Below, in pieces: positions 38,073 to 46,068 of a DNA stretch of 64,000 nucleotides. Source of the DNA: Zobellella taiwanensis (lineage in GTDB: Bacteria; Pseudomonadota; Gammaproteobacteria; Enterobacterales; Aeromonadaceae); assembly GCF_003012795.1 (NCBI RefSeq), contig NZ_PXYH01000008.1, positions 62,001-126,000 on the forward strand. Direction: 5' to 3'. Position 1 is the stretch's first letter, and each line of letters starts with the position of its first letter. The notes under the pieces are model-generated. The model worked only from the letters and a program-made list of their open reading frames with translations, was not told the DNA's origin and did not search any database. A program made the translations under genes and the position numbers.

Positions 38073-38800
38073 ATACGATCAATCCGCCTGCCCCAAAAAT
38101 CGGCTTCGACCGCTACATAGCGCTGGAGTGGGCGTCAGCGGCTTTACGGGTGCGTGCCGGCCTGGCTGAACCCGATGACTTGAATGCCCTGCTGGATGAG
38201 GCTGGGCTCGGCGTGGCGGCGCGCAAAAAGACGCGCACCGTACTGAATCGCCTATGGCTTGAACCACGACCGGAACTGATCAGCTTCGCTGAACGCGGTA
38301 TCGCCATTTACAAAGCCAACCCTGGCGTCCCAACCGCTGCCCTGACCTGGGGAATGGCAATCGCCAGTTACCCATTCTTCGGCAAGGTCGCTGAATTGGT
38401 GGGCCGCTTGTCCGCACTCCAGGGAGACTGCACTTCGTCAGAAATTCAGCGGCGCATGAGTGAGATCTACGGCGAGCGGGAAGGCACCTACCGCATGACC
38501 AACATGGTCCTGCAGTCGCAAGCCAGTTGGGGGGTCATCGAGCGCGTGGAAAAAGGCAAGCGTCTGGTACGCCTGAAACCCCTGGTGCTCAATGATGCCG
38601 AGACCATCGCCTGGCTGATTGAGGCTGCCTTGCGCTACGGCGGTAAATCGGTGTCTGTGGCGGCTCTGTCGTCCCTGGCCGTGCTTTATCCATTCGTTCT
38701 CGATCAACCGCTGGGCTACCTGGCGTCACAAAGCCCAAACCTGACGCTGCACGCCCAAGGCCCTGGCAGCCAGCTAGTAGGCTTGCGGACAGAAGACTAA
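38069..38800 (+). CDS. brxA: BREX protein BrxA (DUF1819)
   Basis: A 243-residue protein at the end of the BREX core, where type III operons have brxA. It consists of helical segments (RYIALEWASAALRVRAGLAE, TRTVLNRLWLEP) and a winged-helix block with GEREGTYRMTNMVLQSQASW. BrxA is a DNA-binding protein related to NusB-like folds. The start is TTG 38069, sharing TTGA with the pglZ stop; no other start fits. The family call rests on position, size and general layout more than on motifs. Confidence 0.8.
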   Translation: MNTINPPAPKIGFDRYIALEWASAALRVRAGLAEPDDLNALLDEAGLGVAARKKTRTVLNRLWLEPRPELISFAERGIAIYKANPGVPTAALTWGMAIASYPFFGKVAELVGRLSALQGDCTSSEIQRRMSEIYGEREGTYRMTNMVLQSQASWGVIERVEKGKRLVRLKPLVLNDAETIAWLIEAALRYGGKSVSVAALSSLAVLYPFVLDQPLGYLASQSPNLTLHAQGPGSQLVGLRTED

Positions 38801-38843
38801 GACCGGCCTCAGGCCCGATGAACACACGAAAGGAGCTGACGAC

Positions 38844-39023
38844 ATGAGTGCCGGTGAGGACGAAAACCTACCGACTCAAGAGAATGGTCAACTTGAGCCG
38901 TTCTTCATCACCGAAGACGTTGAAGCAGAGCTTATCGCGGCAGGCTACGAGTTTGAGCCACCAAACCATATGCAGACGACAGGCACCGCCTGCCTGAGCC
39001 AGACTACCGGCTCTTCGACGTAG
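38844..39023 (+). CDS. 59-residue acidic protein after brxA
   Basis: A short frame, MSAGEDENLPTQENGQLEPF onward, with a strong ribosome site (AAAGGAG, seven bases before ATG 38844) 43 bases after brxA. It is acidic with a central FFITEDVEAELIAAGYEFEPP. I do not recognise the family. The acidity and the size resemble phage or plasmid DNA-mimic and accessory proteins, but that is only an impression. It ends in a double stop, TAGTAG, at 39021-39026. Confidence 0.5.
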   Translation: MSAGEDENLPTQENGQLEPFFITEDVEAELIAAGYEFEPPNHMQTTGTACLSQTTGSST

Positions 39024-39310
39024 TAGCCTGAGATCGAACCACGCCATCCAACTGTCAAGGAATCCTTGTCAGTTGGATATGAGCATTCCGAGGGCAGCAG
39101 TCAAGGAATCCTTGAAGACTCAAATGGCCACCAGCGAAGCGCGCCTGACTGTACTGAAAAGCAGGCGGAATCAGTACAGTAGCGGTACACTCACCCGTTC
39201 TGGCCATCTTCGCAAAATTACGCTAACCTACTGTCACGTAAATACTTTTAGCTTTTCTGGCTTACGGTAGATTACCCCTGATTTTGCTGGGCTTGCAGTG
39301 TTGCTTGCAA
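39024..39310. repeat. Palindrome-rich noncoding segment next to the right island end
   Basis: No gene is seen. Three inverted repeats are: ATCCAACTG-T-CAAGGA-A-TCCTTG-T-CAGTTGGAT at 39046-39078 (15 paired positions, one T-T mismatch); a second perfect copy of its core, TCAAGGAATCCTTGA, at 39101-39115; and ACTGTACTGA / TCAGTACAGT at 39148-39157 and 39171-39180. CAAGGAATCCTTG occurs twice, 46 bases apart. The layout suits protein-binding arm sites of a recombination locus or paired operators. Confidence 0.6.
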
Positions 39311-39360
39311 ACTCATAATCGATTGGTCGCCCGTTCAAGTCGGGCAGGGGCCACCATACA
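39311..39360. repeat. Right attachment site: displaced 3' half of a tRNA-Ile(CAU) (attR)
   Basis: The sequence runs from the anticodon loop (ACTCATAATCG) through a complete T arm (GCCCG-TTCAAGT-CGGGC) to AGGGGCCACCATACA. It matches 13892-13941 at 44 of 50 positions. Two of the T-stem base pairs differ from the left copy by paired changes, so each copy can fold. There is no 5' half, so no functional tRNA here. Confidence 0.75.
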
Positions 39361-39369
39361 GACACTGAA

Positions 39370-39404
39370 AAAAGCCAGTTGCAGCAATGCACTGGCTTTT
39401 TTTT
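39370..39404 (+). terminator. Terminator behind the displaced tRNA fragment
   Basis: AAAAGCCAGT (39370-39379) pairs perfectly with ACTGGCTTTT (39391-39400), then T to 39404. It is probably the original terminator of the host tRNA gene, pushed away by the island. Confidence 0.75.
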
Positions 39405-39495
39405 GTGCCGCCTGTGTGCCGTTTTGCGCACGCCTGAAAGCTCCCGGGATACTCAGGGGATACCGCAGCGTCACCCATCGGCCGTTCAAAGCCCC

Positions 39496-39609
39496 CTACC
39501 CTGCCAAAGTTCCTATAGCCACTTCATGGTTGACGGATTGCTCGGACTCCACCGCCAGCTTGACTGAGGCTTCTTTAAACTCAGCGGTATAGGCTTTCTT
39601 CTGACTCAT
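39496..39609 (-). pseudogene. IS3-family transposase OrfA, N-terminal fragment
   Basis: The minus strand reads MSQKKAYTAEFKEASVKLAV then ESEQSVNHEVAIGTLAG and a stop: the start of the helix-turn-helix OrfA of IS3 elements, complete for about 27 residues and then replaced by unrelated sequence. The rest of orfA and all of orfB are missing on the left side; the IS end would lie to the right of 39609. Confidence 0.75.
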
Positions 39610-39639
39610 GATACACACCTTCTCTGGGCAGGTGATCTT

Positions 39640-40303
39640 ACCTGCGTCTGTGTGTCCGGGGAACTATGCCTTGCCGAGTGACTTTCCGAAGTGGCGCACG
39701 GTGCACTCGTATTTCACCATCTGGAGTGAGCCGCGTGACTGCGGTAGCCTGCTTGAGCAGGCACTCAAAAAATCAGGTTGGCGCGGCCCGCGAGAGACAG
39801 GGGCGCAACGCTTGCAGCAGGTTCTTGATCGTGGACGCGCAGAGCGTCAAGAACACCGATAGTGCCAGGCAGAAAGGCTACGATGCGGGCAAGAAAGTAT
39901 CGGGGATCAAGCGGCACATTGCGGTCGATACTCAGGGTTTGCCACATGCAGTCGCCGTGACGACAGCGAACGTGACGGATCGGAAGGGAGCGCTGAACGC
40001 CTTTGAACGATGACAGTCAGGGTTAGGGCAAGTCGAGAGTGTCTTGGTAGATAGCGCCTACACAGGTAAGCCGTTTGCCCAAGGAGTACATGAGATCCTG
40101 GGGGCCACGGTGCAGGTGGCCAAGCGCAGCGAACTCCACACCTTCAAGGTCATCCCCAAACGCTGGGTGGTAGAGCGCAGCTTCGCCTGGCTGGAAAAGA
40201 ATCGGCGGCTGTGGAAGAACTGCGAGCGGCTACTTAACACCAGTCTGCAGTTCATTCACTTGGCTTTCTTGAGCCTTTTGCTTAAAAGACTTTGAACAGG
40301 TTC
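39640..40303 (+). pseudogene. IS5-family transposase remnant with several frameshifts
   Basis: Blocks in different frames read together as an IS5-family DDE transposase: YALPSDFPKWRTVHSYFTIW, then KGYDAGKKVSGIKRHIAVDT (near 39870-39930, holding the first catalytic region), VDSAYTGKPF (second Asp, near 40050) and VVERSFAWLEKNRRLWKNCE (third catalytic Glu region, near 40165-40225). Frames break near 39850 and 40013. The right end AGACTTTGAACAGGTTCT near 40285-40303 looks like an IS5 terminal repeat; no left end was found. Confidence 0.8.
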
Positions 40304-40304
40304 T

Positions 40305-40379
40305 AAGGGCGACGATAGCCGCCATCAGCACTCCGAAGCCGGCGGCAAGGCGGGTACCGATATTGATGTGTCTGAACAA
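40305..40379 (-). pseudogene. N-terminal stub of a methyl-accepting chemotaxis receptor, cut by the IS5 remnant
   Basis: The minus strand from TTG 40379 encodes LFRHINIGTRLAAGFGVLMA followed by AIVAL, the cytoplasmic start and first transmembrane helix of a chemotaxis receptor (pattern of xxxIxxRLxxGFGxLMxxxxxx). GAGG lies upstream. The reading then runs into the IS5 end. The rest of the receptor gene is not in the window. Confidence 0.6.
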
Positions 40380-40466
40380 CCTGGGTTCCTCGGTCAGTAT
40401 GATTATTGTTATCTGGCCCCCGGCTATCGGCCGCGGCACAATAATCTTGACCCGGAACCCGCCGGC

Positions 40467-41402
40467 TCAGGCTACCGCCGTCAGCCGCAGCAGGCCGTGG
40501 GCCAGGCGGGTGGCGGGCACCTCCAGCCCCAATTGTTCCGCCCGGCGCAGCACGGCGCCGCTGATGGCGTCCAGCTCCAGCTCCCGCCCCTTCTCCTTGT
40601 CCACCAGCATGGAAGTCTTGATGGCGTCGAAGTTGCGGATCAGGGCATACATCTCGTCCACGTCGGTCTTGCCCAGGCTGACGCCGTCGGCCGCCGCCAC
40701 GGCGGCGGTTTCCGCCATCATCTGGTAGACGCTGCGGCCCAGCTGCGGATGATGGCTGAGGCGGCGGGTGTCCAGCCCGGTGAGGGCCGAAAGCGGGTTG
40801 ACGCCGTTGTTGATGATGAGCTTGCGCCACAGCTCACGGCGAATGTCCACCACTACCCGGGTGGGAATGCCGGCCTGTTCAAAACATTGGCGCAGCTGCT
40901 CCAGCAGGCCGGCCTGGGCACGGCGTTGCTGGGGCCAGGCGCCCATGATCACCTGGGCCGGGCCGTCCGCCTGCACCAGCCCCGGCGCCACTATATGGCC
41001 GCCGATACGCACCGCCAGTCCGCCCAGGGTCCGCGCCTCTCCCACCACCTCGCTGATAAGGGGTTCGTTGTCCACCCCGTTTTGCAGCGACAGCACCGGC
41101 ACCGTGCTGGTGGCCAGCCAGTCCGCCAGCTCCGCCATCAGGGGGCCGGTGGCCTGGGACTTCATCGCCAGCACAACCAGGTCGAAGTCGCCGCTGGCGC
41201 AGGTCTCGCGCAGGCTGGCTACATCCAGCGCCGCCACCGGCTGGCTGAACCGGAAATCCTCGTGCTCCACTCTGAGCCCCTGTTGCTGCATGGCGGCCAG
41301 GTGCTCGCCCCGGGCCACCAGCACCACCTGGTGGCCCGCCTGCTGCAGCCGGGCACCGTAATAGCAGCCGATACCGCCGGCGCCGATAATCAAAAACCTC
41401 AT
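40467..41402 (-). CDS. panE: 2-dehydropantoate 2-reductase
   Basis: A 311-residue NADPH-dependent ketopantoate reductase of the PanE/ApbA family, catalysing the second step of pantothenate synthesis. The Rossmann motif GAGGIGCYYGARLQQAG is at residues 8-24. The C-terminal domain contains RRELWRKLIINNGVNPLSALT, with the conserved Lys and Asn of the active site region. The tail ending AHGLLRLTAVA is normal length. It lies 10 bases downstream of the DUF2797 gene on the same strand. Several ApbA paralogues exist in many genomes, so pantothenate as the only role is not certain. Confidence 0.88.
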   Translation of the reverse strand: MRFLIIGAGGIGCYYGARLQQAGHQVVLVARGEHLAAMQQQGLRVEHEDFRFSQPVAALDVASLRETCASGDFDLVVLAMKSQATGPLMAELADWLATSTVPVLSLQNGVDNEPLISEVVGEARTLGGLAVRIGGHIVAPGLVQADGPAQVIMGAWPQQRRAQAGLLEQLRQCFEQAGIPTRVVVDIRRELWRKLIINNGVNPLSALTGLDTRRLSHHPQLGRSVYQMMAETAAVAAADGVSLGKTDVDEMYALIRNFDAIKTSMLVDKEKGRELELDAISGAVLRRAEQLGLEVPATRLAHGLLRLTAVA

Positions 41403-41412
41403 CTCTTCCTCC

Positions 41413-42231
41413 TCAGCCCAGGGCCACTTCGTAGCCGGTAAACTTGCGCAGGTTGATCACCCCGCTGTCGAAGATCAGGTACTGGCCCTTGATGCCGAGC
41501 AGGGTGCCGGACACCACCGGGTTCTTGTCGAAGTTGTGGCTGGCGATCTTCTTTGGGTACTCCAGCACCGGGTAATCGAGTCCGACCACGGGTTCATCCA
41601 ACGGGGTGATGGCCTCTTCGCCATAGCGCAGCGCCAGTTCGGCCAGTTTTTCCTTAATTTCCGGCAGCAGCCGGGCGGCTTCGGCCTTGAGGTCGAGCGG
41701 GGTTTCGTCACCCTTGAGCATGGCCCGCCAGTTGGTCTTGTCGGCCACCATCTCGGCCAGGGCTACTTCCACCAGGCCGGAGATCTGGCGGCTGGCCACC
41801 CGCAGTATGGGCAGCGCCTGGGTGGCGCCCTGGTCGATCCAGCGGGTGGGCACCTGGCTGGCCCGGGTAATGCCCACCTTGAGGCCCGAGGTGTTCGCCA
41901 GGTAAACGATATGGGGCACCATGCAGTGGCGCTCGCCCCATTCGGGCTCGCGGCAGCTGCCTTCGAAATAGTGGCAGGTCTCCGGCTTCATCACGCACAT
42001 GTCGCAACGGGCCAGCTTTTTCATGCAGGGAAAACAGTGCCCCTGGGCGAAACTCTTGCTGGTTTTGCGGCCGCAGGCGTCGCAGTAGATGTTGCCGGTG
42101 TGGCTGAGGGTGAGCGGCTGGCCGAGCCGGCCGTTCAGGTCCACCCTGTGTTCGCCCAGGGCCAGCTGGTAGGCCACGGGCCGGTCCAGGCTGGCCGGCA
42201 TCTTGACCAGGGTTCCGGTGATCTTGCTCAT
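41413..42231 (-). CDS. DUF2797 zinc-finger domain protein
   Basis: A 272-residue protein of the DUF2797 family. The N-terminal half has cysteine pairs typical of zinc binding (IYCDACGRKTSKSF, HCFPCMKKLARCDMC, ETCHYFEGSC), followed by HIVYLANTSGLKVGITRASQ, which resembles a GIY-YIG-like core (VYLANTSGLKVGIT, then PTRWIDQGA). Function is not known. It is probably co-transcribed with panE; the stop and start are 10 bases apart. Confidence 0.85.
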   Translation of the reverse strand: MSKITGTLVKMPASLDRPVAYQLALGEHRVDLNGRLGQPLTLSHTGNIYCDACGRKTSKSFAQGHCFPCMKKLARCDMCVMKPETCHYFEGSCREPEWGERHCMVPHIVYLANTSGLKVGITRASQVPTRWIDQGATQALPILRVASRQISGLVEVALAEMVADKTNWRAMLKGDETPLDLKAEAARLLPEIKEKLAELALRYGEEAITPLDEPVVGLDYPVLEYPKKIASHNFDKNPVVSGTLLGIKGQYLIFDSGVINLRKFTGYEVALG

Positions 42232-42267
42232 GCTGTGTCGTTATCGGTAGTGGATGGCGCCGTTACT

Positions 42268-44184
42268 TTAACAGCCCGAGCGGGACGGTGCATCCGCCGC
42301 CAGCTCCCGGGGTCGCTGCTCGATAAAGTCCACCACACCATCGGCGGTGATCTGCTGCACCAGCACCGGCTCGCCCTGCTCGTTGAAGCGGACATGGCCG
42401 ATGCCGGCGCGGTTGAGCAGCCGTTCGCCCCGGGATGCGCCCAGCGGCGGATGGGGGGTAATTTCCAGCCGGCGGCGGCGGGTAAACCAGTTGAGCGGCG
42501 AGCGGGGCGCATACAACCAGCGGTTGAGCCGGTCCAGCACATCCAGCAGACGGTGCGGAAACTCGTTCTTGATGCCGCTGCTGGTGATCTGCCACAGGTG
42601 CGGATCCCCCTTCTGGTAGCGAAGCCGGATGTCGTACATAAAGGAATAATGCACATCGCCCGACAGGATGACGTAGTTGGCCGGGGTGCGGGTATGACGG
42701 AAAATGTTGAGGATGACGTTGGCGGTGCCCTGATGCGCCATCCAGTTTTCCGCATCCACCAGCAGCGGCTTGCCGAACCAGGTGAAGATTTTCTGGATCA
42801 CCTCGATAAGCTTGACCCCGAACACCGGCGTGGGCGATACCACCACCACGGCGTCGTGGTGCAACAATTCGCCCTGCAACTCGGTCAGCGCCTCCCAGTC
42901 CATCAGGCCGGAGGGACGGTTAAAGTTGGACTCGGCCCGCCAGCGGCGGGTGCGGGTGTCGAGCACCAGCAGCTTGGGGCTGGTGTCCAGGCTGTACTGC
43001 CAGCCGTCGAAACGCAGCAGGCAGTCGATCAACCGATCCTGGCATTCTCCGCCGGGCCGCTCGCTCCAGTCCCGCAGCCGCTGCATCGGCTCGCCCTTGA
43101 AGGCATCGGGTGCATTGCCCCAGCCCTGGCAGAGCAGGTAACCCACCAGGGCATTGCCGATAATGCGCCGGGAAAAGGGATGGCCATAGGCGGTTTCTTC
43201 CCAGGCGGCGGTCAGGTTCCAGTCGTCGGTCACATCGTGATCGTCGAAGATCATCATGGTCGGCAGGTGGGCGAGCAGGCGGCGCACCGCCGGCAGGCCG
43301 GCAACAAAGGCCTCCAGTCGCTCCCGTTCCCGCTGGTAGCGCGCGGCCAGTTCGCCGTCCAGCCCCGGGCGGGCCGAGGGCAGCCCGCGCCAGGGCTCGG
43401 CCGACCACACCAGCAGGTACATGGCCAGCATCTCAGACAGGGTGATCAGGTGGTTGGCGGCGCTGCTGGTGGTAAAAATGGGCTTGCGCGCGCCCTCGAA
43501 AAACCGTTTCTGCAACGGCAGGTTGGCCTCGGTGCTGGGCAGCAGCTCATGGCGCCGGTAGTAGTTGAGCGGACTGGCGAACAGTTCGGCGCTGTCGGCC
43601 ACCAGAGCGCCCTCCAGCCGTTCCGGATAGAGTCCCAGCTCATCAATCAGCTGGTGGATGGCTGTCAGCATGGGGCCGGCAACGTCATCCGCATAGATCT
43701 GATCGCCACTCAGCATCAGCAGTGCCGGGCGCTGTTCCGGCCGCTGCCGGCGCCCCTGCAGCCAGCCATCCGCCGCCACCAGGCCATCCGCCGCCCCGTG
43801 ATGGGGTTTACGGCAGGAGCCGTGCAGCATGTCGTCCAGCCGGCTGCGGATCACCAGGCTGGGCAGGGTCTCGCCCGGATAGCACAGTTCCTGCCCCCAG
43901 TTGGCCATGCCCTGCCACTCCCGCTCCCCGTCCTGGCGCCATTGCAGGTCGTAGGGCAGCAAGGTGTCTTCCGGCAAGGGCTGTTCCAGAGCCACATCCA
44001 GCAACTGGATAAAGCAGCGCTCGCCCACTTGCAGCTGGTGCTGCTGGCCGGCGTCCAGCAGCACCGGCTCCCGCTCGGGCAGCAACAGGCGAAAACTCAG
44101 GGGCTCCCGGCTGGCCAGCCAGAAGACCAGCCGGTCTGGACGGCAGCGGCGCAACACGGGGCCGGCAAGGATGGTGGAGGCCAT
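42268..44184 (-). CDS. PhoD-like phosphatase
   Basis: A 638-residue metallophosphatase of the PhoD/alkaline phosphatase D group. The motifs LMLSGDQIYADDVAGPM, MMIFDDHDVTDDWN, VVVSPTPVFGV and VILSGDVHYSF hold the metal-binding Asp and His residues. There is no signal peptide or Tat motif, so it appears cytoplasmic, unlike secreted PhoD. The start ATG 44184 (MASTILAGPVLRRCRPDRLV) is preferred over the longer frame, whose upstream part overlaps the divergent promoter region. Substrate unknown. Confidence 0.88.
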   Translation of the reverse strand: MASTILAGPVLRRCRPDRLVFWLASREPLSFRLLLPEREPVLLDAGQQHQLQVGERCFIQLLDVALEQPLPEDTLLPYDLQWRQDGEREWQGMANWGQELCYPGETLPSLVIRSRLDDMLHGSCRKPHHGAADGLVAADGWLQGRRQRPEQRPALLMLSGDQIYADDVAGPMLTAIHQLIDELGLYPERLEGALVADSAELFASPLNYYRRHELLPSTEANLPLQKRFFEGARKPIFTTSSAANHLITLSEMLAMYLLVWSAEPWRGLPSARPGLDGELAARYQRERERLEAFVAGLPAVRRLLAHLPTMMIFDDHDVTDDWNLTAAWEETAYGHPFSRRIIGNALVGYLLCQGWGNAPDAFKGEPMQRLRDWSERPGGECQDRLIDCLLRFDGWQYSLDTSPKLLVLDTRTRRWRAESNFNRPSGLMDWEALTELQGELLHHDAVVVVSPTPVFGVKLIEVIQKIFTWFGKPLLVDAENWMAHQGTANVILNIFRHTRTPANYVILSGDVHYSFMYDIRLRYQKGDPHLWQITSSGIKNEFPHRLLDVLDRLNRWLYAPRSPLNWFTRRRRLEITPHPPLGASRGERLLNRAGIGHVRFNEQGEPVLVQQITADGVVDFIEQRPRELAADAPSRSGC

Positions 44185-44317
44185 GGCACTCTCGGTAAAT
44201 AGGTAATGGGGCCATGATAACGGCAGCCCGCAAGCGTTGAAAAGGCGCCAGCGCCCCAAACCGCGATCCCGCCGGCGGTGAACCCCGGGAGGCCGAGGTT
44301 CCGCACGGAGCGAGATT

Positions 44318-44331
44318 GCACATTTATGTGC
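44318..44331. promoter_or_regulatory. Palindrome in the phoD / chemotaxis-receptor gap
   Basis: GCACAT-TT-ATGTGC is a perfect 14-base palindrome (TTGCACATTTATGTGCCAA in context) in the 216-base divergent gap, 70 bases before the receptor start. It looks like a dimer operator; the regulator is unknown. Confidence 0.4.
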
Positions 44332-44400
44332 CAACTCGAATGACATGGATAAGACAAAATGATAAAAACATGTAAACAAAACAAAAGGGCGAGATCAAGG

Positions 44401-46068
44401 ATGAAGCAACTTTCCATCAGGCAAAAAATTCTGCTGCTGGCCCTGCTGCCGCTGGCCCTGCTGGCCGCCGTCAGTACCTGGGTCAATGTTTCCCAGTCCC
44501 TGCATCTCAAGGCGCTGAGCGGGGAAAGCCTGCACCGTTCCCTGTTCGAAGCGCGCAAGGATCAGCTGGCCAACTACATGGAGCTGGCCCTGTCCGGCAT
44601 AGCGCCGTTGCTGGCGCAGGGCGAAACCGACGCCGCCAAGGATCAGCTGCGCCGGCTGCGCTTTGACGACGGCACCGGTTATTTCTTTGTCTACAACCTG
44701 CAGGGCGTGCAGGTGGTGAGCGCCGACAACCCGGCCCGGGAAGGCAACAACTACCTCAATTCCACCAGCCCCGACGGCCGCCATCTGGTACAGGAGTATG
44801 TCGCCCTCGGTCGCCAGGGCGGCGGCTATGTGGAATACAGCTGGCCCAAACCCGATACCCAGCAGGGCGCGCCCAAGCTGGCCTACATAGCCCCGGTGCC
44901 GGGCACCGACTGGCTGCTCGGCACCGGCTTTTATATCGACGATCTGCAGGCCACCGTGGCCGGGCTGGAGCAGGAGCTGTCGGATTCGGTGCGCCAGGGC
45001 CTGATCAACTCGGCCCTCTCGGCCACCCTGCTGCTGGCGCTGATCGCCGCCGCCGGCCTGATCATGGCCCGCAGTATTCACCATCCCATCCGCCAGGCAG
45101 TGTCGACCATGCAGGACATCGCCCAGGGCGAAGGCGATCTGACCCGCCGCCTCGATGCCGACCATGGCCACGAGCTGGGCACCCTGGCCCGCTCCTTCAA
45201 CCAGTTTGCCGGCCAGATCAGCGAACTGGTGCAAAGCACCCGCCAGTCGGCGGATACCCTGCAGGAGGCCAGCGCCGAGCTGCAACGCTTTATGGATGAA
45301 ACCGAAGCGGGCATTGGCCGCCAGCACCACGAAAGCGACCAGCTCGCCACCGCCATGAACCAGATGTCGGCCACCGCCCAGGAGGTGGCCGCCAGTGCCG
45401 CCCGCGCCGCCGATGCCGCCCAACAGGCGGAAACCCAGGTGGGCGATGCCCAGCGGCTGCTGCAAGGGGCCATAGGGGTGATCGACGGCCTCGAGCACCA
45501 GGTCGCCGGCGGGGTCGATATTATCCAGCGGCTGGGGCAGGAGTCGGAGCAGATCGGTACCGTGCTGGACGTGATCCGCGGCATCGCCGAACAGACCAAC
45601 CTGCTGGCGCTCAACGCCGCCATCGAGGCGGCCCGGGCCGGTGAACAGGGGCGCGGCTTCGCGGTGGTGGCCGACGAGGTACGCACCCTGGCCGGACGCA
45701 CCCAGGCCAGCACCGAGGAGATCCACAACATGATCACCCGGCTGCAGCAGGGTGCCAAGGAGGCGGTGCAGGCGATAGAAAGCATCCGCGATCGCAGCAG
45801 CCACACCGTGACCGAAGCCAGGCGCATCGACGAGGCGCTGCTCGACATCGGCACCGCGGTGAACACCATCAATACCATGAACGCCCAGATCGCCAGCGCG
45901 GCGGAAGAGCAGACCCAGGTGTCGGAAAGCATCAACACCAACGTGCACCAGATAGTGGCCATCGCCGAACAGACCAACGCCGGCTCCAGGGCCGCCAGCC
46001 AGACCAGCCGGGAAGTGGGCCAGCTGGCCGGGCACCTGCAGCAGCTGGTGGGCCGCTACCGGGCCTGA
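44401..46068 (+). CDS. Methyl-accepting chemotaxis protein with sCache sensor
   Basis: A 555-residue chemoreceptor. A first transmembrane helix at about residues 9-25, a periplasmic single Cache domain (DDGTGYFFVYNLQGVQVVSA, then AYIAPVPGTDWLLGTGFYI), a second membrane helix (ALSATLLLALIAAAGLIMA), a HAMP domain and a signalling domain with the hairpin tip [20 protein letters not shown] and [20 protein letters not shown] 44401 is adopted; an in-frame ATG at 44359 with GGATAAG before it would add 14 basic residues. No CheR/CheB pentapeptide is visible at the end. The stop overlaps the convergent NnrS-like gene by 13 bases. Confidence 0.93.
   Translation: MKQLSIRQKILLLALLPLALLAAVSTWVNVSQSLHLKALSGESLHRSLFEARKDQLANYMELALSGIAPLLAQGETDAAKDQLRRLRFDDGTGYFFVYNLQGVQVVSADNPAREGNNYLNSTSPDGRHLVQEYVALGRQGGGYVEYSWPKPDTQQGAPKLAYIAPVPGTDWLLGTGFYIDDLQATVAGLEQELSDSVRQGLINSALSATLLLALIAAAGLIMARSIHHPIRQAVSTMQDIAQGEGDLTRRLDADHGHELGTLARSFNQFAGQISELVQSTRQSADTLQEASAELQRFMDETEAGIGRQHHESDQLATAMNQMSATAQEVAASAARAADAAQQAETQVGDAQRLLQGAIGVIDGLEHQVAGGVDIIQRLGQESEQIGTVLDVIRGIAEQTNLLALNAAIEAARAGEQGRGFAVVADEVRTLAGRTQASTEEIHNMITRLQQGAKEAVQAIESIRDRSSHTVTEARRIDEALLDIGTAVNTINTMNAQIASAAEEQTQVSESINTNVHQIVAIAEQTNAGSRAASQTSREVGQLAGHLQQLVGRYRA

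Larger units (their letters stand above)
13892..39360. mobile_element. Genomic island in tRNA-Ile carrying IncP-like transfer remnants and a type III BREX operon
   Basis: The bounds are the 3' half of the tRNA-Ile gene on the left and a 50-base imperfect copy of it on the right. Everything between is accessory: plasmid regulators, oriT, traJ, trbJ, eexN, broken trbL, and the BREX operon with its inserted cassette. No integrase, transposase or relaxase gene is found inside, so the element can no longer excise by itself, although an oriT remains. Genes left of 19130 run at different base and codon use from those of the defence operon, and the BREX operon is itself mosaic. Confidence 0.8.

Noticed and set aside
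19270-38800. Defence operon as DISARM class 1 (methyltransferase plus SNF2 helicase)
   Set aside because: drmA, drmB and drmC are absent while brxF, brxC, pglZ and brxA are present in type III BREX order.
13861-39360. Second complete tRNA at the right island end
   Set aside because: Only the 3' half is present; sequence before 39311 cannot form the acceptor or D arm.
39284-39592. 102-codon plus-strand frame across attR and the IS3 fragment
   Set aside because: It crosses the tRNA fragment and terminator and runs antisense to the recognisable IS3 OrfA fragment.
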